From CAZOLI01 sp964580675 (GTDB lineage: Bacteria > Planctomycetota > MHYJ01 > CAYXQY01), in the NCBI GenBank assembly GCA_964580675.1, contig CAZOLI010000011.1, positions 25,319 to 89,318 of the forward strand: 64,000 bases of DNA, written 5' to 3'. A model generated the notes under the pieces. The model searched no databases and was not told the origin of the DNA. It worked only from the letters and a program-made list of their open reading frames with translations. Both the position numbers and the translations under genes were made by a program. Shown here piece after piece: positions 8,796 through 18,834 of this stretch (position 1 is its first letter; each line of letters starts with the position of its first letter).

Positions 8796-9876
8796 TCCCG
8801 GAGGAACGGAGCATCAGCTTGTTCGTCTCGTTCGGGGTCTTGATAAATCCCTCTTCTCTCCTTCTGTGGTCTGTCTGACCCGGTCGGGTCCACTTCAGTC
8901 CGACCTGTCCGAGGCCGGGATCCCCGTCAATGTGCTTGGAAAGGAGAAAAAACTTGATGTGCTTTCCCTGATCCAGCTGGTGGAGCTGTTGAAAAAACGG
9001 CGGCCCTCCCTGGTACACACCTGGTTGTTTACGGCCAACGCCTATGGTCGAACGGCGGCGTTGCTGGCCGGTGTGCCGACGATCATCGCGTCGGAGCGGT
9101 CCACCGATCCGTGGAAAAATTCGGTTCACGTGGGGGTGGATCGTTTTCTGGCCGGTTTTACGGACCGCCTCGTGTCCTGTTGCCGGGCCGTGGACGGCGT
9201 GCAGGATGAACGAACGGGATTGCCACCGTCACGCCGTGACGTGATTTACAGTGGTATTGACGTCGACCGATGGGCCGACAACCCTGGTTCCGATTTGGGT
9301 TCGGACCCCCTTCTTCCCCAGGTTCCGGCGGACGCCCACCTCCTGGGAACCGCGGGACGGCTCGAGAAAGCAAAGAATCAGGAAATGCTCATAAAGGCCG
9401 TAGAGAAACTCGTTCCGAAAGAAAACATCCACCTCGTCCTTGCGGGAGAAGGATCCCGGGAACCAATCCTCCGTTCACTCGCGGACGATCTCGGGGTGGC
9501 GGACCGGGTACATTTTCCGGGACATCTGGAGGACCTGGTGCAATTTATGCACACGATTGACGTTTTTGTGCTGGCGTCGGCGTGGGAAGGCCTGCCAAAT
9601 GTGTTGATGGAGGCGATGGCCGCGGGTTGTCCGGTTATTGCCACGGATGTCGGAGGGGTCGGGGAGCTTGTCCGGGAGGGGAAAACAGGGCGTCTCGTTC
9701 CGCCCGGCGATGCAAAAGCCCTGGCAAACACCATATCTCGTTCCCTGTCGGAACGGGAGGAGACGCGTGAGATGGTACAGGAGGGACGCCACCTGGTGGA
9801 GGAGATGTGTGGGATGGATCGGATGATTCGGGAATATCAGGAATTGTATCTGACCACCATTCGGGAGCAACGGTAA
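8764..9876 (+). CDS. GT4-family glycosyltransferase
   Basis: This is a GT-B fold retaining glycosyltransferase of about 370 residues. The N-terminal domain opens with ITQIVATLDPGGTEHQ, the usual glycine-rich acceptor-side loop. The C-terminal donor domain has LGTAGRLEKAKNQ and the EGLPNVLMEAMAAGCPVIAT motif containing the E-x7-E pair that binds the nucleotide sugar. I place the start at GTG 8764, because the frame upstream overlaps the preceding gene deeply and is not family-like; a TTG at 8701 is the alternative. Its stop codon overlaps the start of asnB (TAATG), so the two are translationally coupled. Exopolysaccharide or capsule synthesis is the likely role. The sugar is unknown. Confidence 0.88.
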   Translation: MKITQIVATLDPGGTEHQLVRLVRGLDKSLFSPSVVCLTRSGPLQSDLSEAGIPVNVLGKEKKLDVLSLIQLVELLKKRRPSLVHTWLFTANAYGRTAALLAGVPTIIASERSTDPWKNSVHVGVDRFLAGFTDRLVSCCRAVDGVQDERTGLPPSRRDVIYSGIDVDRWADNPGSDLGSDPLLPQVPADAHLLGTAGRLEKAKNQEMLIKAVEKLVPKENIHLVLAGEGSREPILRSLADDLGVADRVHFPGHLEDLVQFMHTIDVFVLASAWEGLPNVLMEAMAAGCPVIATDVGGVGELVREGKTGRLVPPGDAKALANTISRSLSEREETREMVQEGRHLVEEMCGMDRMIREYQELYLTTIREQR

Positions 9877-11777
9877 TGTGCGGTCTGGCCGGAATAATTC
9901 GCAATATCCCGCTCAGGGACCGGGACCGGTCGGCGGTACGTGAGATGATGGCGGAGTTGCGTCACAGGGGGCCCGATGACCGTGGATTTTTTGCAAATAC
10001 AGCCACGAAACATCAGAACGGCATTGCCCTGGGTCATCGCCGGCTCAGCATCATTGATCCGGACACGGGACAGGAACCGATAGTGGATCCGGAGACGGGC
10101 ATCGTTCTAATTTATAATGGAGAAATTTACAATTACCGATCCCTGAGAGACTACAGCAAACGGGAGACCGGTTATCCGTTCCGTACGAAAACGGATGCCG
10201 AAGTCATCATACCGCTCTACCGTCAGCGGGGACCGTCGTTTGTGTCCGAGCTCCGGGGCATGTACGCCTTTGCTCTCTGGGATCCCCGGAAACAGCAACT
10301 GCACCTTTACCGGGATCGAATGGGCCAGAAACCAATGTTTTACGGAACGGATGGAGGAGACCTGTTTTTCTCCTCCGAACTGGCCCCGCTTCATCAGGTG
10401 AACGACCTTCCGTTTCGTCTACATCGGAACGCTCTTTTTCGTTATGCCGTTCTGGGATATATTCCGGCCCCTCAAACGATATACGAAAACGTTAAAAAAT
10501 TATCACCGGGCTGTTTTCTTACGTGGCAGGACGGGGACGTGATGATGAACCGGTACTGGCGGGTGCCCGAACCCGGTACCGGAACGTTCTCCGGAGATTC
10601 AGAAGACCGTAGAAAACGGTTTCTGGACCTGTTTTCGGAAGCGGTGGAACTTCGGTTGACGGCGGATGTGCCCGTCGGGGCCTTTCTCTCCGGTGGCATA
10701 GATTCCTCCGGCATCGTCGGGACCATGTCGGAGCACGTCGAGGAACCGGTACGAACGTTTTCCGTGGGGTTTGACGAAGCCGGTTACGATGAGACCGAAT
10801 ACGCCCGGGAAATGGCCGAATACGCGGGGACGGAACACCACGAATCCCGATTAACCCCGGATTTCCTGGACGTTCTTCCGGAACTTGTTCGACATTATGG
10901 GGAGCCGTTTGCCGATTCCTCCGCTTTGCCCACGTATTTCCTCGCGAGGGAAACGTCAAAGAAGGTGAAAGTCGCCCTCTCGGGGGACGGGGGAGATGAG
11001 TGCTTTGGCGGTTACAATCGATACCGGGCGATGCTGGGACTTCATTATGCCCGGTTTATGGGAACGGATTATTTTCCCGGTCGGATTATCGGACCGCTTC
11101 TGGAACAGCTGCCCATGCCCGACCGTCGGATGTCCCCGTCTCGCATAGCCGTCCGGTTTCTCCGGGCCCTTTCCCGGTCGCCCGCCGATCAATACCTCTC
11201 CCTCATTGATCTCTTTCACGAGAAAGACGCGGCCGGGCTCCTGCGAGATCCGTATCAGCCCGACCGCGAGAAGCCGGTTCTTGATTTGTTTGATGCCTAC
11301 ATGAACGGAAAGGGATCTCCCGCGGCAAACGCCGCCTACACCGATCTGAACACGTATTTACCCGGTGACCTGCTCGTAAAAGTGGACATTGCGTCCATGG
11401 CCAACTCCCTGGAAGTTCGATCTCCGTTTCTTGATCACCGGCTGGTGGAATTTTCCGCCTCGGTGCCGTTTTCGGAGAAAGCCAGTTTGTTTCAGTCCAA
11501 GATGTTCCTTCGGGACGCATTCCGAACCCTGGTGCCGGAGCGAATTCGGCGCCGGCCCAAAATGGGATTCGGGCTCCCGGTTGCGGAATGGTTTCGGGGG
11601 GATCAGGGCCGGGACGTTCTCCGGATGTTGACCGGATCGAACAGTTCAGTCGCCGAATACTTTGATCCGGACGGCGTACGGAATCTCGTTGAATTGCACC
11701 GGTCCGGCCGGGAGAACCACTGGGATCATCTCTGGGTGCTGCTGATGTTTGAGTTGTGGCACCGGGAATTTATGTAA
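9876..11777 (+). CDS. asnB: Asparagine synthetase, glutamine-hydrolysing
   Basis: The 633-residue product begins MCGLAGII, so processing would expose the N-terminal Cys nucleophile of the class II glutaminase domain (about 1-220, with RHRGPDDRG, IYNGEIYNY and the DAEVI region). The synthetase domain has the pyrophosphatase loop SGGIDSS near residues 269-275, SGDGGDECFGGY, and a C-terminal RRRPKMGFGLPV segment. It should transfer glutamine nitrogen to an activated carboxylate. The length and C-terminal pattern match the AsnB subgroup often found in exopolysaccharide loci, where the substrate may be a sugar acid rather than aspartate. It shares one base with the upstream glycosyltransferase stop, supporting that context. 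Confidence 0.93.
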   Translation: MCGLAGIIRNIPLRDRDRSAVREMMAELRHRGPDDRGFFANTATKHQNGIALGHRRLSIIDPDTGQEPIVDPETGIVLIYNGEIYNYRSLRDYSKRETGYPFRTKTDAEVIIPLYRQRGPSFVSELRGMYAFALWDPRKQQLHLYRDRMGQKPMFYGTDGGDLFFSSELAPLHQVNDLPFRLHRNALFRYAVLGYIPAPQTIYENVKKLSPGCFLTWQDGDVMMNRYWRVPEPGTGTFSGDSEDRRKRFLDLFSEAVELRLTADVPVGAFLSGGIDSSGIVGTMSEHVEEPVRTFSVGFDEAGYDETEYAREMAEYAGTEHHESRLTPDFLDVLPELVRHYGEPFADSSALPTYFLARETSKKVKVALSGDGGDECFGGYNRYRAMLGLHYARFMGTDYFPGRIIGPLLEQLPMPDRRMSPSRIAVRFLRALSRSPADQYLSLIDLFHEKDAAGLLRDPYQPDREKPVLDLFDAYMNGKGSPAANAAYTDLNTYLPGDLLVKVDIASMANSLEVRSPFLDHRLVEFSASVPFSEKASLFQSKMFLRDAFRTLVPERIRRRPKMGFGLPVAEWFRGDQGRDVLRMLTGSNSSVAEYFDPDGVRNLVELHRSGRENHWDHLWVLLMFELWHREFM

Positions 11778-11907
11778 AAACGGTTGGAGAACCCTGGAGC
11801 GCCCAGTGTCCTTGAACGTTTCTCCCTGTCCGTAACGTGAACGTGTGGGGCGGGACACTGCCTGGGCAACCCGCCGCCGTGGGAATATTAGTTGTTCAGG
11901 GAAGTGT

Positions 11908-12405
11908 TTATTCGTCGTCGATGACCGCGCCGAGTTCCTGATCGACGGCGAACAGGAACTTTTCGTCTCCCCCGAGGCGACGAATCTGGATCAGAATGTC
12001 CTCAATGTGGTTCTCTTCCTCAATCTGTTCGTCAATGAACCACTGAATCATGGTCTGGGCCTGATAATCGTCGTTTCGCCTGGCAATTTCCTGAATATCG
12101 TTGAATGCTCTGGTGTTTTCCTGTTCCTGTTCGAGGGCTTTTTCGAAGACTTCGATCACCGTGGAATAATCCTTTTTCGGTTTATCCACGGAACCAACTT
12201 TTATTGTTTTGTTCACTTCATCCAGGAAGTGGTAAATTTTCATCCCATGCTCCCGTTCCTCCTCGGATTGATCCTCACAAAATCGTGCAAAACCATCCCA
12301 GTTTTCTTCACGAAGGAAGGCACCCATTCCGAGGTACATTGCGGATGCCTGGAATTCCTGTTTCATCTGGTCGTTCAGCGCTTCGACGAGTTCGTCACTA
12401 ATCAT
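11908..12405 (-). CDS. ftn: Non-haem ferritin
   Basis: Ferritins form 24-subunit cages that oxidise Fe(II) and store iron. The 165-residue protein is a four-helix bundle with the ferroxidase ligands: Glu in KQEFQASAMYLGMGAF, the EEEREHGMKIYHFL helix, and the later QEQENTRAFNDIQ and QWFIDEQIEEENH helices. I took the ATG at 12403-12405, which has GGAG nine bases upstream. A longer frame begins 26 residues earlier but adds nothing family-like. There is no haem-binding Met pattern of bacterioferritin and no Dps-type short form. It is convergent with asnB. Confidence 0.94.
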   Translation of the reverse strand: MISDELVEALNDQMKQEFQASAMYLGMGAFLREENWDGFARFCEDQSEEEREHGMKIYHFLDEVNKTIKVGSVDKPKKDYSTVIEVFEKALEQEQENTRAFNDIQEIARRNDDYQAQTMIQWFIDEQIEEENHIEDILIQIRRLGGDEKFLFAVDQELGAVIDDE

Positions 12406-12633
12406 CTTTTTTGCTCCAGAAAAATGTAATGAATATTCGGTCAGAACGAATTCGAGAATAAGTGATGCGTGGACCCGGTTCACCTCCGGATCATGTCTAC
12501 TGGAGGGAGAATCCCGTGCGAAACCCCTGATGCTCGGCGAACGTTACACACGGAAGGAACCGGGGTGACTTGCGTACAGGAACAGTTTATTGAAGAGATA
12601 CAATCATATTCAAGTACGGCGGTGAGTACCCAT

Positions 12634-13656
12634 TCAGGTTCCGGAGTCGTCCGGCCGATCGAACCCGTGATCCTCGAGAAGATCGTTCAGTTGTTTCTGG
12701 TGTTTCTCCTCCAGTTCCAGTCCCCCACCAATGGCGTTTTCCTGGACCTGCTGATCCGTTCGGGCCCCGGCGAGGGCCGAGGTGACACCGGGCCGGGAAC
12801 GTGTCCATGCCAGGGAGAGAGCACCCGTGGGAACGTCCAGATCCCGTGCGATTTTGTCCAGATCCCGGGCAAATGATTGATACATATCAAATTGATCTTC
12901 CTCAAACAGTGGATCCTCGTGGCGGTTGTCCCATTCCTCGAAAGACGGGCGTTGATCGTATTTTGCGGTGAGGAGACCCTTGGCGAGGGACGTACACGTG
13001 AGGACGGATATGCCGTGTTTGCGGCAGTAAGGAATGAGTTTTTCCTCCGCGTTTCGCTGAATCATGTTGTAGCGGACCTGAACAGCATCCAGTCCGCCGA
13101 GTTCCCGGAGCCTGCGGATGTCGCCGAGTGGAAAGTGGCAGATGCCCAGTGCCCGGACGGCCCCATCCCGGTGAAGGTCCAGTAACCGGTTCCACGCGCC
13201 GTCCACGGTCTGGCTCTCCGGAGGCCAGTGAAGCTGGTAAAGATCAATGACGTCGGTTCCCAGCCGTTCCCGGCTTGCGTCAAATTCCTCGAGAATCGCC
13301 GACGGTTCGTAGTTGGTGTAGTACGAACCGTCCCGATCGATTCGGAGTCCGCCCTTTGTTGCGATGATCATTTCGTCACGGCGTTCCTCCGCCACCCGGG
13401 ACAGGCGTATTTCGGATTGTCCTTTTCCGTACACCGGGGAGGTATCGAAGAAGTTAATTCCTCTGTCAAGACCCTCGTGGATGGCGGCGATCGCGTCGTC
13501 TTCCTTCACCGGTCCCCACTTGATGCCTCCCAGCGTCCAGCAACCGAGCCCGACGGTGGACACCTCGAGATCCGTCCGTCCGAGCCGGGAATACGTCATG
13601 TCCGGGGTGGGCTGAAACCCCGGCATGTCGGAAACACCTGTAATAAGGTCGGACAT
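12634..13656 (-). CDS. Aldo/keto reductase
   Basis: This 340-residue NADPH-dependent oxidoreductase has a TIM barrel. The catalytic tetrad is visible: Asp and Tyr in FFDTSPVYG, Lys in IIATKGG and His in LYQLHWPP. The N-terminal LGRTDLEVSTVGLGCW is the standard opening. Such enzymes reduce aldehydes or ketones; the substrate cannot be told. Three in-frame ATGs (13656, 13626, 13599) are possible starts and none has a strong ribosome site. The conserved region begins just after the third, so the protein may be up to 20 residues shorter. Confidence 0.9.
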   Translation of the reverse strand: MSDLITGVSDMPGFQPTPDMTYSRLGRTDLEVSTVGLGCWTLGGIKWGPVKEDDAIAAIHEGLDRGINFFDTSPVYGKGQSEIRLSRVAEERRDEMIIATKGGLRIDRDGSYYTNYEPSAILEEFDASRERLGTDVIDLYQLHWPPESQTVDGAWNRLLDLHRDGAVRALGICHFPLGDIRRLRELGGLDAVQVRYNMIQRNAEEKLIPYCRKHGISVLTCTSLAKGLLTAKYDQRPSFEEWDNRHEDPLFEEDQFDMYQSFARDLDKIARDLDVPTGALSLAWTRSRPGVTSALAGARTDQQVQENAIGGGLELEEKHQKQLNDLLEDHGFDRPDDSGT

Positions 13657-13983
13657 TGTCTGATGGTTACCTGAGGTTCCTGGTGGAAGAACAATTTCCC
13701 GGTTACCGTCCCCTCCGGAAACCGGGGAGAAACATGAAACAAGAAGGATTCATATTGTACGTTATTCAAAAAATGATTTTAATGCGTGAGATTCCGGAAC
13801 GACCTGTTTTCTGATTTCGTAGCACCGTTCGTTTTACATCCGGTAAATTCCCGGTGTTTTCAGGTGTCCAGGAGGAATGGGGTTGTGTTTCCGGGCTGTC
13901 AATTTTGCGCGAAATCACGTATAAGAAACGGGAAACTGGATTGAATTTGGTTTCTTCCGGAACGATATTTTGTTCGTGCGAAA
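13657..13983. other. Intergenic region upstream of alr
   Basis: This 327-base spacer separates divergent genes. I see no gene, no strong hairpin with a T tract, and no promoter I can support. It should contain the promoters for the aldo/keto reductase and alr. Confidence 0.4.
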
Positions 13984-15105
13984 ATGAAGAAATACAGAGT
14001 CTGGGCGGAGATTGATCTGGATCATGTCGCCGAAAACCTCCGGACCATTCGGAGTCAGGCCGGATCGGATTGTGAAACCCTTGTTGTGGTCAAGGCGGAT
14101 GCATATGGACACGGGGCGGTTCCTGTGGCTCGAACCTGCCTGGAGAACGGGGCCGATATGCTGGGTGTCGGTGACAGCAGCGAGGCCATTCACCTTCGTG
14201 AACACGGAATTCGTGCCCCGATTTTGATTCTCGGGGCGATCATCGAGGAAGAGATTGGCTGGGTGGTTTCTCACGGCATTCGACCAACCCTTCACTCTCC
14301 GGATATGGTGGACGTGATATCCAACGAGGCCGAACGACAGGGAACGCATCTCCCCGTACACATGAAAGTGGATACCGGTATGCGAAGGCTCGGTGCACGA
14401 CCGGAAACCGCCCTGAACATGGCGAAACGTATAAAATCCGACAACAACCTGAAACTCGAAGGTCTGTGCACTCATCTCAGTTCGGCGTATTCGGAAGGAA
14501 CGGACGGTCGTTTTACCGAACAACAGCTTCGTCGTTTCAGGTCGTTCATAGACCGGTGTGAAGAGCATAATATCTCGTTTGAGCGAATACATGCGGCCAA
14601 CAGCGGAGCGATATTTATGTATCCGAATTCTCATTTTTCGATGGTCCGCCCCGGGATTGCCGTTTACGGGATCCAACCCGGATCGCTGGCGGAGGTGGAC
14701 CTGAACCTCGATCCCGCGCTGAGTCTTCATTCCCAGATTACGTTTATAAAAGGAGTTGAGGAGGAAAAGCCGGTGGGGTATGACCGCACGTATTCAACGG
14801 AAGAGCGGACCCTTGTGGGAACCGTTCCCATCGGCTATCACGATGGTTATCAGTTTGCACTCTCGAACCGGTCCGACGTGCTCGTTGACGGCTGCCGTTG
14901 TCCGGTTATTGGAACGGTTACGATGGACTACACACTGATTGACCTGAACGGGGTGGAGGATCCGGAGGTCGGGGATCGAGTGACTCTGATCGGTGAAAAC
15001 GGAGGGGATCGCATTGACGTCACGGAACTTTCGGAAGCCGCCGACACCGTTCCGTATGAAATCACCTCAACCCTTGGTCCCCGGGTTCACCGAGTATATC
15101 TGTAG
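13984..15105 (+). CDS. alr: Alanine racemase
   Basis: Alr interconverts L- and D-alanine using pyridoxal phosphate and supplies D-Ala for peptidoglycan. The 373-residue length is standard. The PLP-binding Lys is at about residue 37 in VVVKADAYGHGA. The second catalytic base, Tyr, lies in GYDRTYSTEE, followed by VPIGYHDGY. MKVDTGMRRLG and NSGAIF are also conserved, and the C-terminal beta domain ends in LGPRVHR. The ATG at 13984 begins right at the conserved N-terminus; its ribosome site is weak. It is a single-gene unit followed by uvrB about 200 bases downstream. Confidence 0.97.
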   Translation: MKKYRVWAEIDLDHVAENLRTIRSQAGSDCETLVVVKADAYGHGAVPVARTCLENGADMLGVGDSSEAIHLREHGIRAPILILGAIIEEEIGWVVSHGIRPTLHSPDMVDVISNEAERQGTHLPVHMKVDTGMRRLGARPETALNMAKRIKSDNNLKLEGLCTHLSSAYSEGTDGRFTEQQLRRFRSFIDRCEEHNISFERIHAANSGAIFMYPNSHFSMVRPGIAVYGIQPGSLAEVDLNLDPALSLHSQITFIKGVEEEKPVGYDRTYSTEERTLVGTVPIGYHDGYQFALSNRSDVLVDGCRCPVIGTVTMDYTLIDLNGVEDPEVGDRVTLIGENGGDRIDVTELSEAADTVPYEITSTLGPRVHRVYL

Positions 15106-15303
15106 GGAAATCACCGGCCGTGGATCGGGTTTTTTAAGATGCTCCCCGGCCCGAATCCGGTTTATGGTGTCCGCAGCGAGGAACCGTCAATGGTTTTAAA
15201 TCTGTCTTCGATTGACGGCTTCCGTTATAATATGTTGTCGTTCATCGCCGGATTATTGAAATTTTATCCGTTCGGACCGATCAGAAACTGATCGGATTGC
15301 GTT

Positions 15304-17310
15304 ATGCCTGATTTTAACCTTCAGTCCGACATGGAACCGGCCGGCGATCAGCCCCGGGCCATCGATGAACTCGTGGAGGGACTGGAAAACGGAAAAGAGG
15401 ATCAGATTCTTCTCGGGGTTACCGGTTCCGGAAAAACCTTTACGATGGCCAACGTTATCGAACAGGTGAACAGGCCGACTCTTGTGATCTCCCACAACAA
15501 AACCCTGGCGGCTCAACTGTACTCGGAGTTCAAGGAGTTCTTCCCCGATAACGCGGTTGAATATTTTGTGTCGTATTACGATTATTATCAGCCCGAATCC
15601 TACATTCCTCAGAAGGACATCTACATCGAGAAGGACGCCGGCATCAACGACAACATCGACCGGCTCCGGCTAAAAGCAACGAGTTCTCTGATGTCCCGGC
15701 GAGACGTTTTGATCGTCGCCAGTGTGTCCTGTATTTATGGTCTCGGCTCACCGAAGGATTACCAGCGTATGACCCTGACTCTGGATCGGGACGAGCCCCG
15801 TGAGCGACGGGAGATTCTGGAAAAATTGGTGGATTTGCAGTACGAACGGAATGAGTACGATTTTGAGCGGGGAACCTTCCGGGCCCGGGGCGACGTCATT
15901 GAAATCTATCCCTCCTATGAACAGACGGCCCTGAAGGTCGAAATGTTTGATCGCGACATCGAACGAATTTACCGAATTGATCCTGTATCGGAGGAACGGG
16001 TCGAGGAAATTGAGCGGATTACCATCTTTCCGGCACAGCATTTTGTGACCCCTCAGGAAAAGCTGGAACGCGCCATAAAAGGAATTCGCAAAGAGCTTGA
16101 CGAACGACTTCAGGAACTGCGGGACAACGGAAAACTCCTGGAGGCTCAGCGCCTTGAAGCCCGGACAAAATACGACCTGGAAATGCTTGAGGAAGTGGGC
16201 TTCTGTAAGGGAATTGAAAATTATTCACGGCACCTGAGCGGTCGGGAACCGGGGGAACGTCCCTACTGTCTCCTTGATTACTTTCCGGACGACTACATCA
16301 CCATTGTGGATGAGTCTCACATGACCATACCGCAGATTCACGGCATGTACAACGGGGATCGAAGCCGGAAGGAGACACTCGTGGACCACGGATTTCGGCT
16401 TCCGTCCGCGCTGGATAACCGCCCGCAGAAGTTTGAGGAGTGGGAACAACTTCAGAACCAGGTAATTTACATGTCCGCAACCCCCGGTGATTATGAACTT
16501 GAACAGACCGATGGAGACGTCGTGGAGCAGATCATCCGGCCCACAGGGCTTGTGGATCCGGAAATTGATGTCCGGCCCGCGGAGGGTCAGGTGCAGGATC
16601 TGTTTGAGGAAGTCGTCGAACGGGCGGAAAAAGACGAGCGTTCTCTGGTTACGACCCTGACCAAGCGAATGGCGGAGGACCTGAGTGAATACTTCCAGGA
16701 CGAAGGCGTGAAGGCGAAATACCTGCACTCCGAAATCGACACCATTGAACGAGTCCAGATACTGAACGAGTTACGGGAAGGCGAGTTCGACGTCCTCGTG
16801 GGAGTAAATCTTCTTCGGGAGGGATTGGATCTTCCCGAGGTAACACTCGTTGCGATTCTGGATGCGGACCGGGAGGGATTTCTCCGGTCGGAGACCAGTC
16901 TTATTCAGACCATCGGGCGAGTCGCTCGAAACGTTAAGGGTTCCGTGATCCTGTACGCGGACGAAATGACGGGATCGCTGGAACGGGCCATTGAGGAAAC
17001 GGAACGGCGACGGGAAAAACAACTTGCTTACAACAAGGAACACGACATCGAACCGGAAACCATCGAAAAGGAAATAAAAACGGGCATTGAACAGGTACTG
17101 GAGGCCGAACAGGTGTCCCGTGAACTCGCGGGCCTGGACGACGATGAAGCGGAAATGGAGGAGATCATCGGCCGGCTGGAAAAGGAGATGTACGAAGCCG
17201 CCGAGGATCTGGAGTTTGAACGGGCCGCGGAAATTCGAGACACCATTGAGGAGCTTAAATCCGGGAAACGGGACAGGTCGAAAGGGAAATTCCGCGTCCG
17301 GTTAAAATAG
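15304..17310 (+). CDS. uvrB: Excinuclease ABC subunit B
   Basis: UvrB verifies lesions handed over by UvrA and positions UvrC in nucleotide excision repair. The 668-residue protein has Walker A GVTGSGKT at 38-45, the damage-probing beta-hairpin YYDYYQPESYIPQKDIYIEK near 91-110, the DESH helicase box near 336-339, MSATPGDYELEQ, LVGVNLLREGLDLPE and QTIGRVARN. A C-terminal UVR domain (EMYEAAEDLEFERAAEIRD) binds UvrC. Length and motif order are complete. The ATG at 15304 is the natural start for the family. Confidence 0.98.
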   Translation: MPDFNLQSDMEPAGDQPRAIDELVEGLENGKEDQILLGVTGSGKTFTMANVIEQVNRPTLVISHNKTLAAQLYSEFKEFFPDNAVEYFVSYYDYYQPESYIPQKDIYIEKDAGINDNIDRLRLKATSSLMSRRDVLIVASVSCIYGLGSPKDYQRMTLTLDRDEPRERREILEKLVDLQYERNEYDFERGTFRARGDVIEIYPSYEQTALKVEMFDRDIERIYRIDPVSEERVEEIERITIFPAQHFVTPQEKLERAIKGIRKELDERLQELRDNGKLLEAQRLEARTKYDLEMLEEVGFCKGIENYSRHLSGREPGERPYCLLDYFPDDYITIVDESHMTIPQIHGMYNGDRSRKETLVDHGFRLPSALDNRPQKFEEWEQLQNQVIYMSATPGDYELEQTDGDVVEQIIRPTGLVDPEIDVRPAEGQVQDLFEEVVERAEKDERSLVTTLTKRMAEDLSEYFQDEGVKAKYLHSEIDTIERVQILNELREGEFDVLVGVNLLREGLDLPEVTLVAILDADREGFLRSETSLIQTIGRVARNVKGSVILYADEMTGSLERAIEETERRREKQLAYNKEHDIEPETIEKEIKTGIEQVLEAEQVSRELAGLDDDEAEMEEIIGRLEKEMYEAAEDLEFERAAEIRDTIEELKSGKRDRSKGKFRVRLK

Positions 17311-17485
17311 CAAATTCATCCCTCCTCCCACCACGGTTTGATTCGTCTCCCGGGGTTGTGTAATTTCACCTCCGGCGGGAGATCAGTGATAACACGTTTC
17401 GTTCGGAGGAGTTCAAACGGTATTTCCTTTCGAAAGGGCGTGTTCGTAACACTTCCTTTTGCAGCATCATTCGAGGTGATGGCGG

Positions 17486-18601
17486 ATGAAGCGGATTCGA
17501 ACGGATCACGTTCATTACATTGGACTTTTTGCCTCACCGGTGTCCTGGGCCAAGGTAAATCGGGAGTTCGTCCGGGCCCTGGACCGGACCGGACTCACCG
17601 TATCGGCCACTCCTCAGCGTGGGCTCCACCACCAATCCGATTTCGAAATCTCTTCCCGGCTGGAGAAGATCTTTGGTCGCTCCCGGAACGCCGACGTGGA
17701 GATTATGATGGATCATCCGAATAACTTCGATCGGCTGGAAGGGAAGCTGAATCTTGCGTGGGTGCTTTACGAAACCGATCTTCCCGAACCGTGGGTGGAG
17801 CGATACCGGAACCTCGTGGATGTTTACCTCTGTCCGAGTTCCTTTGTCCGCAACCGGGCGATTCAGGCCGGATTGAACGAAGACCGCCTCTGGCATGTTC
17901 CGTTCGGGGTCAACCCGGACGTATACAAATCGAAGGAAGAGGCCGGTTCCGGTGAGGTGAATGAGCCGCTTCAATTTTTGTTTGTGGGTCCTCAGCACCG
18001 CCGGAAAGGGGTTCTGGAATTGATGGAAGCGTACACCGATCGTTTTTCTGCCGAAGACCGTGTCCGACTCGTCGTAAAGACACATCCCGCCGCGTCCGAC
18101 AACACCACGTATCCCTGGGAAGTGGATCTTGTGTCCCGAATTGAGGATCGAACCGGGAAGCAGGTTCCGGAGATCCGATTGATCACCCGCTCGCTGTCCG
18201 AGAACGAAATGGCGGAGCTTTACCGCCGGAGTGACCTGTACGTCCTGCCGAGTTACGGTGAGGCCTTTGGTCTCGGGGTTCTTGAGTCCCTCGCCTGTGG
18301 GACCCCCGTCGCCGTCACGGAACACCCGGCCCTGAAGGAACTGGTGACCACCGCATGCGGATGGTTCATCGATGGACGGTGGCGGGAGGTTGCGGACGTG
18401 GCCTACGACCAGTCGGGGGAATGTCCCTTTTTTGTGCCCGACACCGATTCGATAGGAGAAGTTCTCCGAAGGGTGTACGAGGACCCGGATGTGCTTCGAG
18501 AGGCCGGAGAGAATGCAGAAACCCGGGCTTCCCGGTTTCCCTGGCAGCATGGTGCGGAAGCATTTAAGGAAAAACTCATGGACGAGTCGCGTCATCCGTA
18601 A
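17486..18601 (+). CDS. GT4-family glycosyltransferase
   Basis: This 371-residue GT-B glycosyltransferase has a C-terminal nucleotide-sugar domain with LFVGPQHRRKGVLELMEAY, LYRRSDLYVLPS and YGEAFGLGVLESLACGTPVA, which holds the E-x7-E donor motif. The N-terminal half is less typical and includes LAWVLYETDLPEPWVERY. This segment occurs in glycosyltransferases that read a target chain without a classic GGTE loop. The ATG follows GAGGTGAT closely. It stands alone between uvrB and the HD-domain gene. Its sugar and acceptor are unknown; surface glycan synthesis is likely. Confidence 0.87.
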   Translation: MKRIRTDHVHYIGLFASPVSWAKVNREFVRALDRTGLTVSATPQRGLHHQSDFEISSRLEKIFGRSRNADVEIMMDHPNNFDRLEGKLNLAWVLYETDLPEPWVERYRNLVDVYLCPSSFVRNRAIQAGLNEDRLWHVPFGVNPDVYKSKEEAGSGEVNEPLQFLFVGPQHRRKGVLELMEAYTDRFSAEDRVRLVVKTHPAASDNTTYPWEVDLVSRIEDRTGKQVPEIRLITRSLSENEMAELYRRSDLYVLPSYGEAFGLGVLESLACGTPVAVTEHPALKELVTTACGWFIDGRWREVADVAYDQSGECPFFVPDTDSIGEVLRRVYEDPDVLREAGENAETRASRFPWQHGAEAFKEKLMDESRHP

Positions 18602-18678
18602 TTCCAGTACATCATTCCGGGTGGGCGCGTGAAATTTGAACCCCGATTCCCTCGAGTATAAAATATTTTCTTCATTTG

Positions 18679-18710
18679 CCGGGGAGGACCATTTCCCCGC
18701 CGGTTCTTTT
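18679..18710 (+). terminator. Possible rho-independent terminator
   Basis: A GC-rich hairpin (CCGGGGA ... TCCCCGCCGG, 18679-18703) is followed by TTCTTTT. It lies about 80 bases after the glycosyltransferase stop and before the HD-domain gene, so it could end the upstream transcript. The arms are imperfect. Confidence 0.35.
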
Positions 18711-18834
18711 GGAAATTGATCAGAAGTATTCCTGTGGGGGATCGTGATTCACCCGGAATCAAGGACGAACAGTATTTGTTCATGACCCGTTATGATCGGG
18801 GCGTCAACGCTTGTTTTTTTGTAGGGGGAGAACC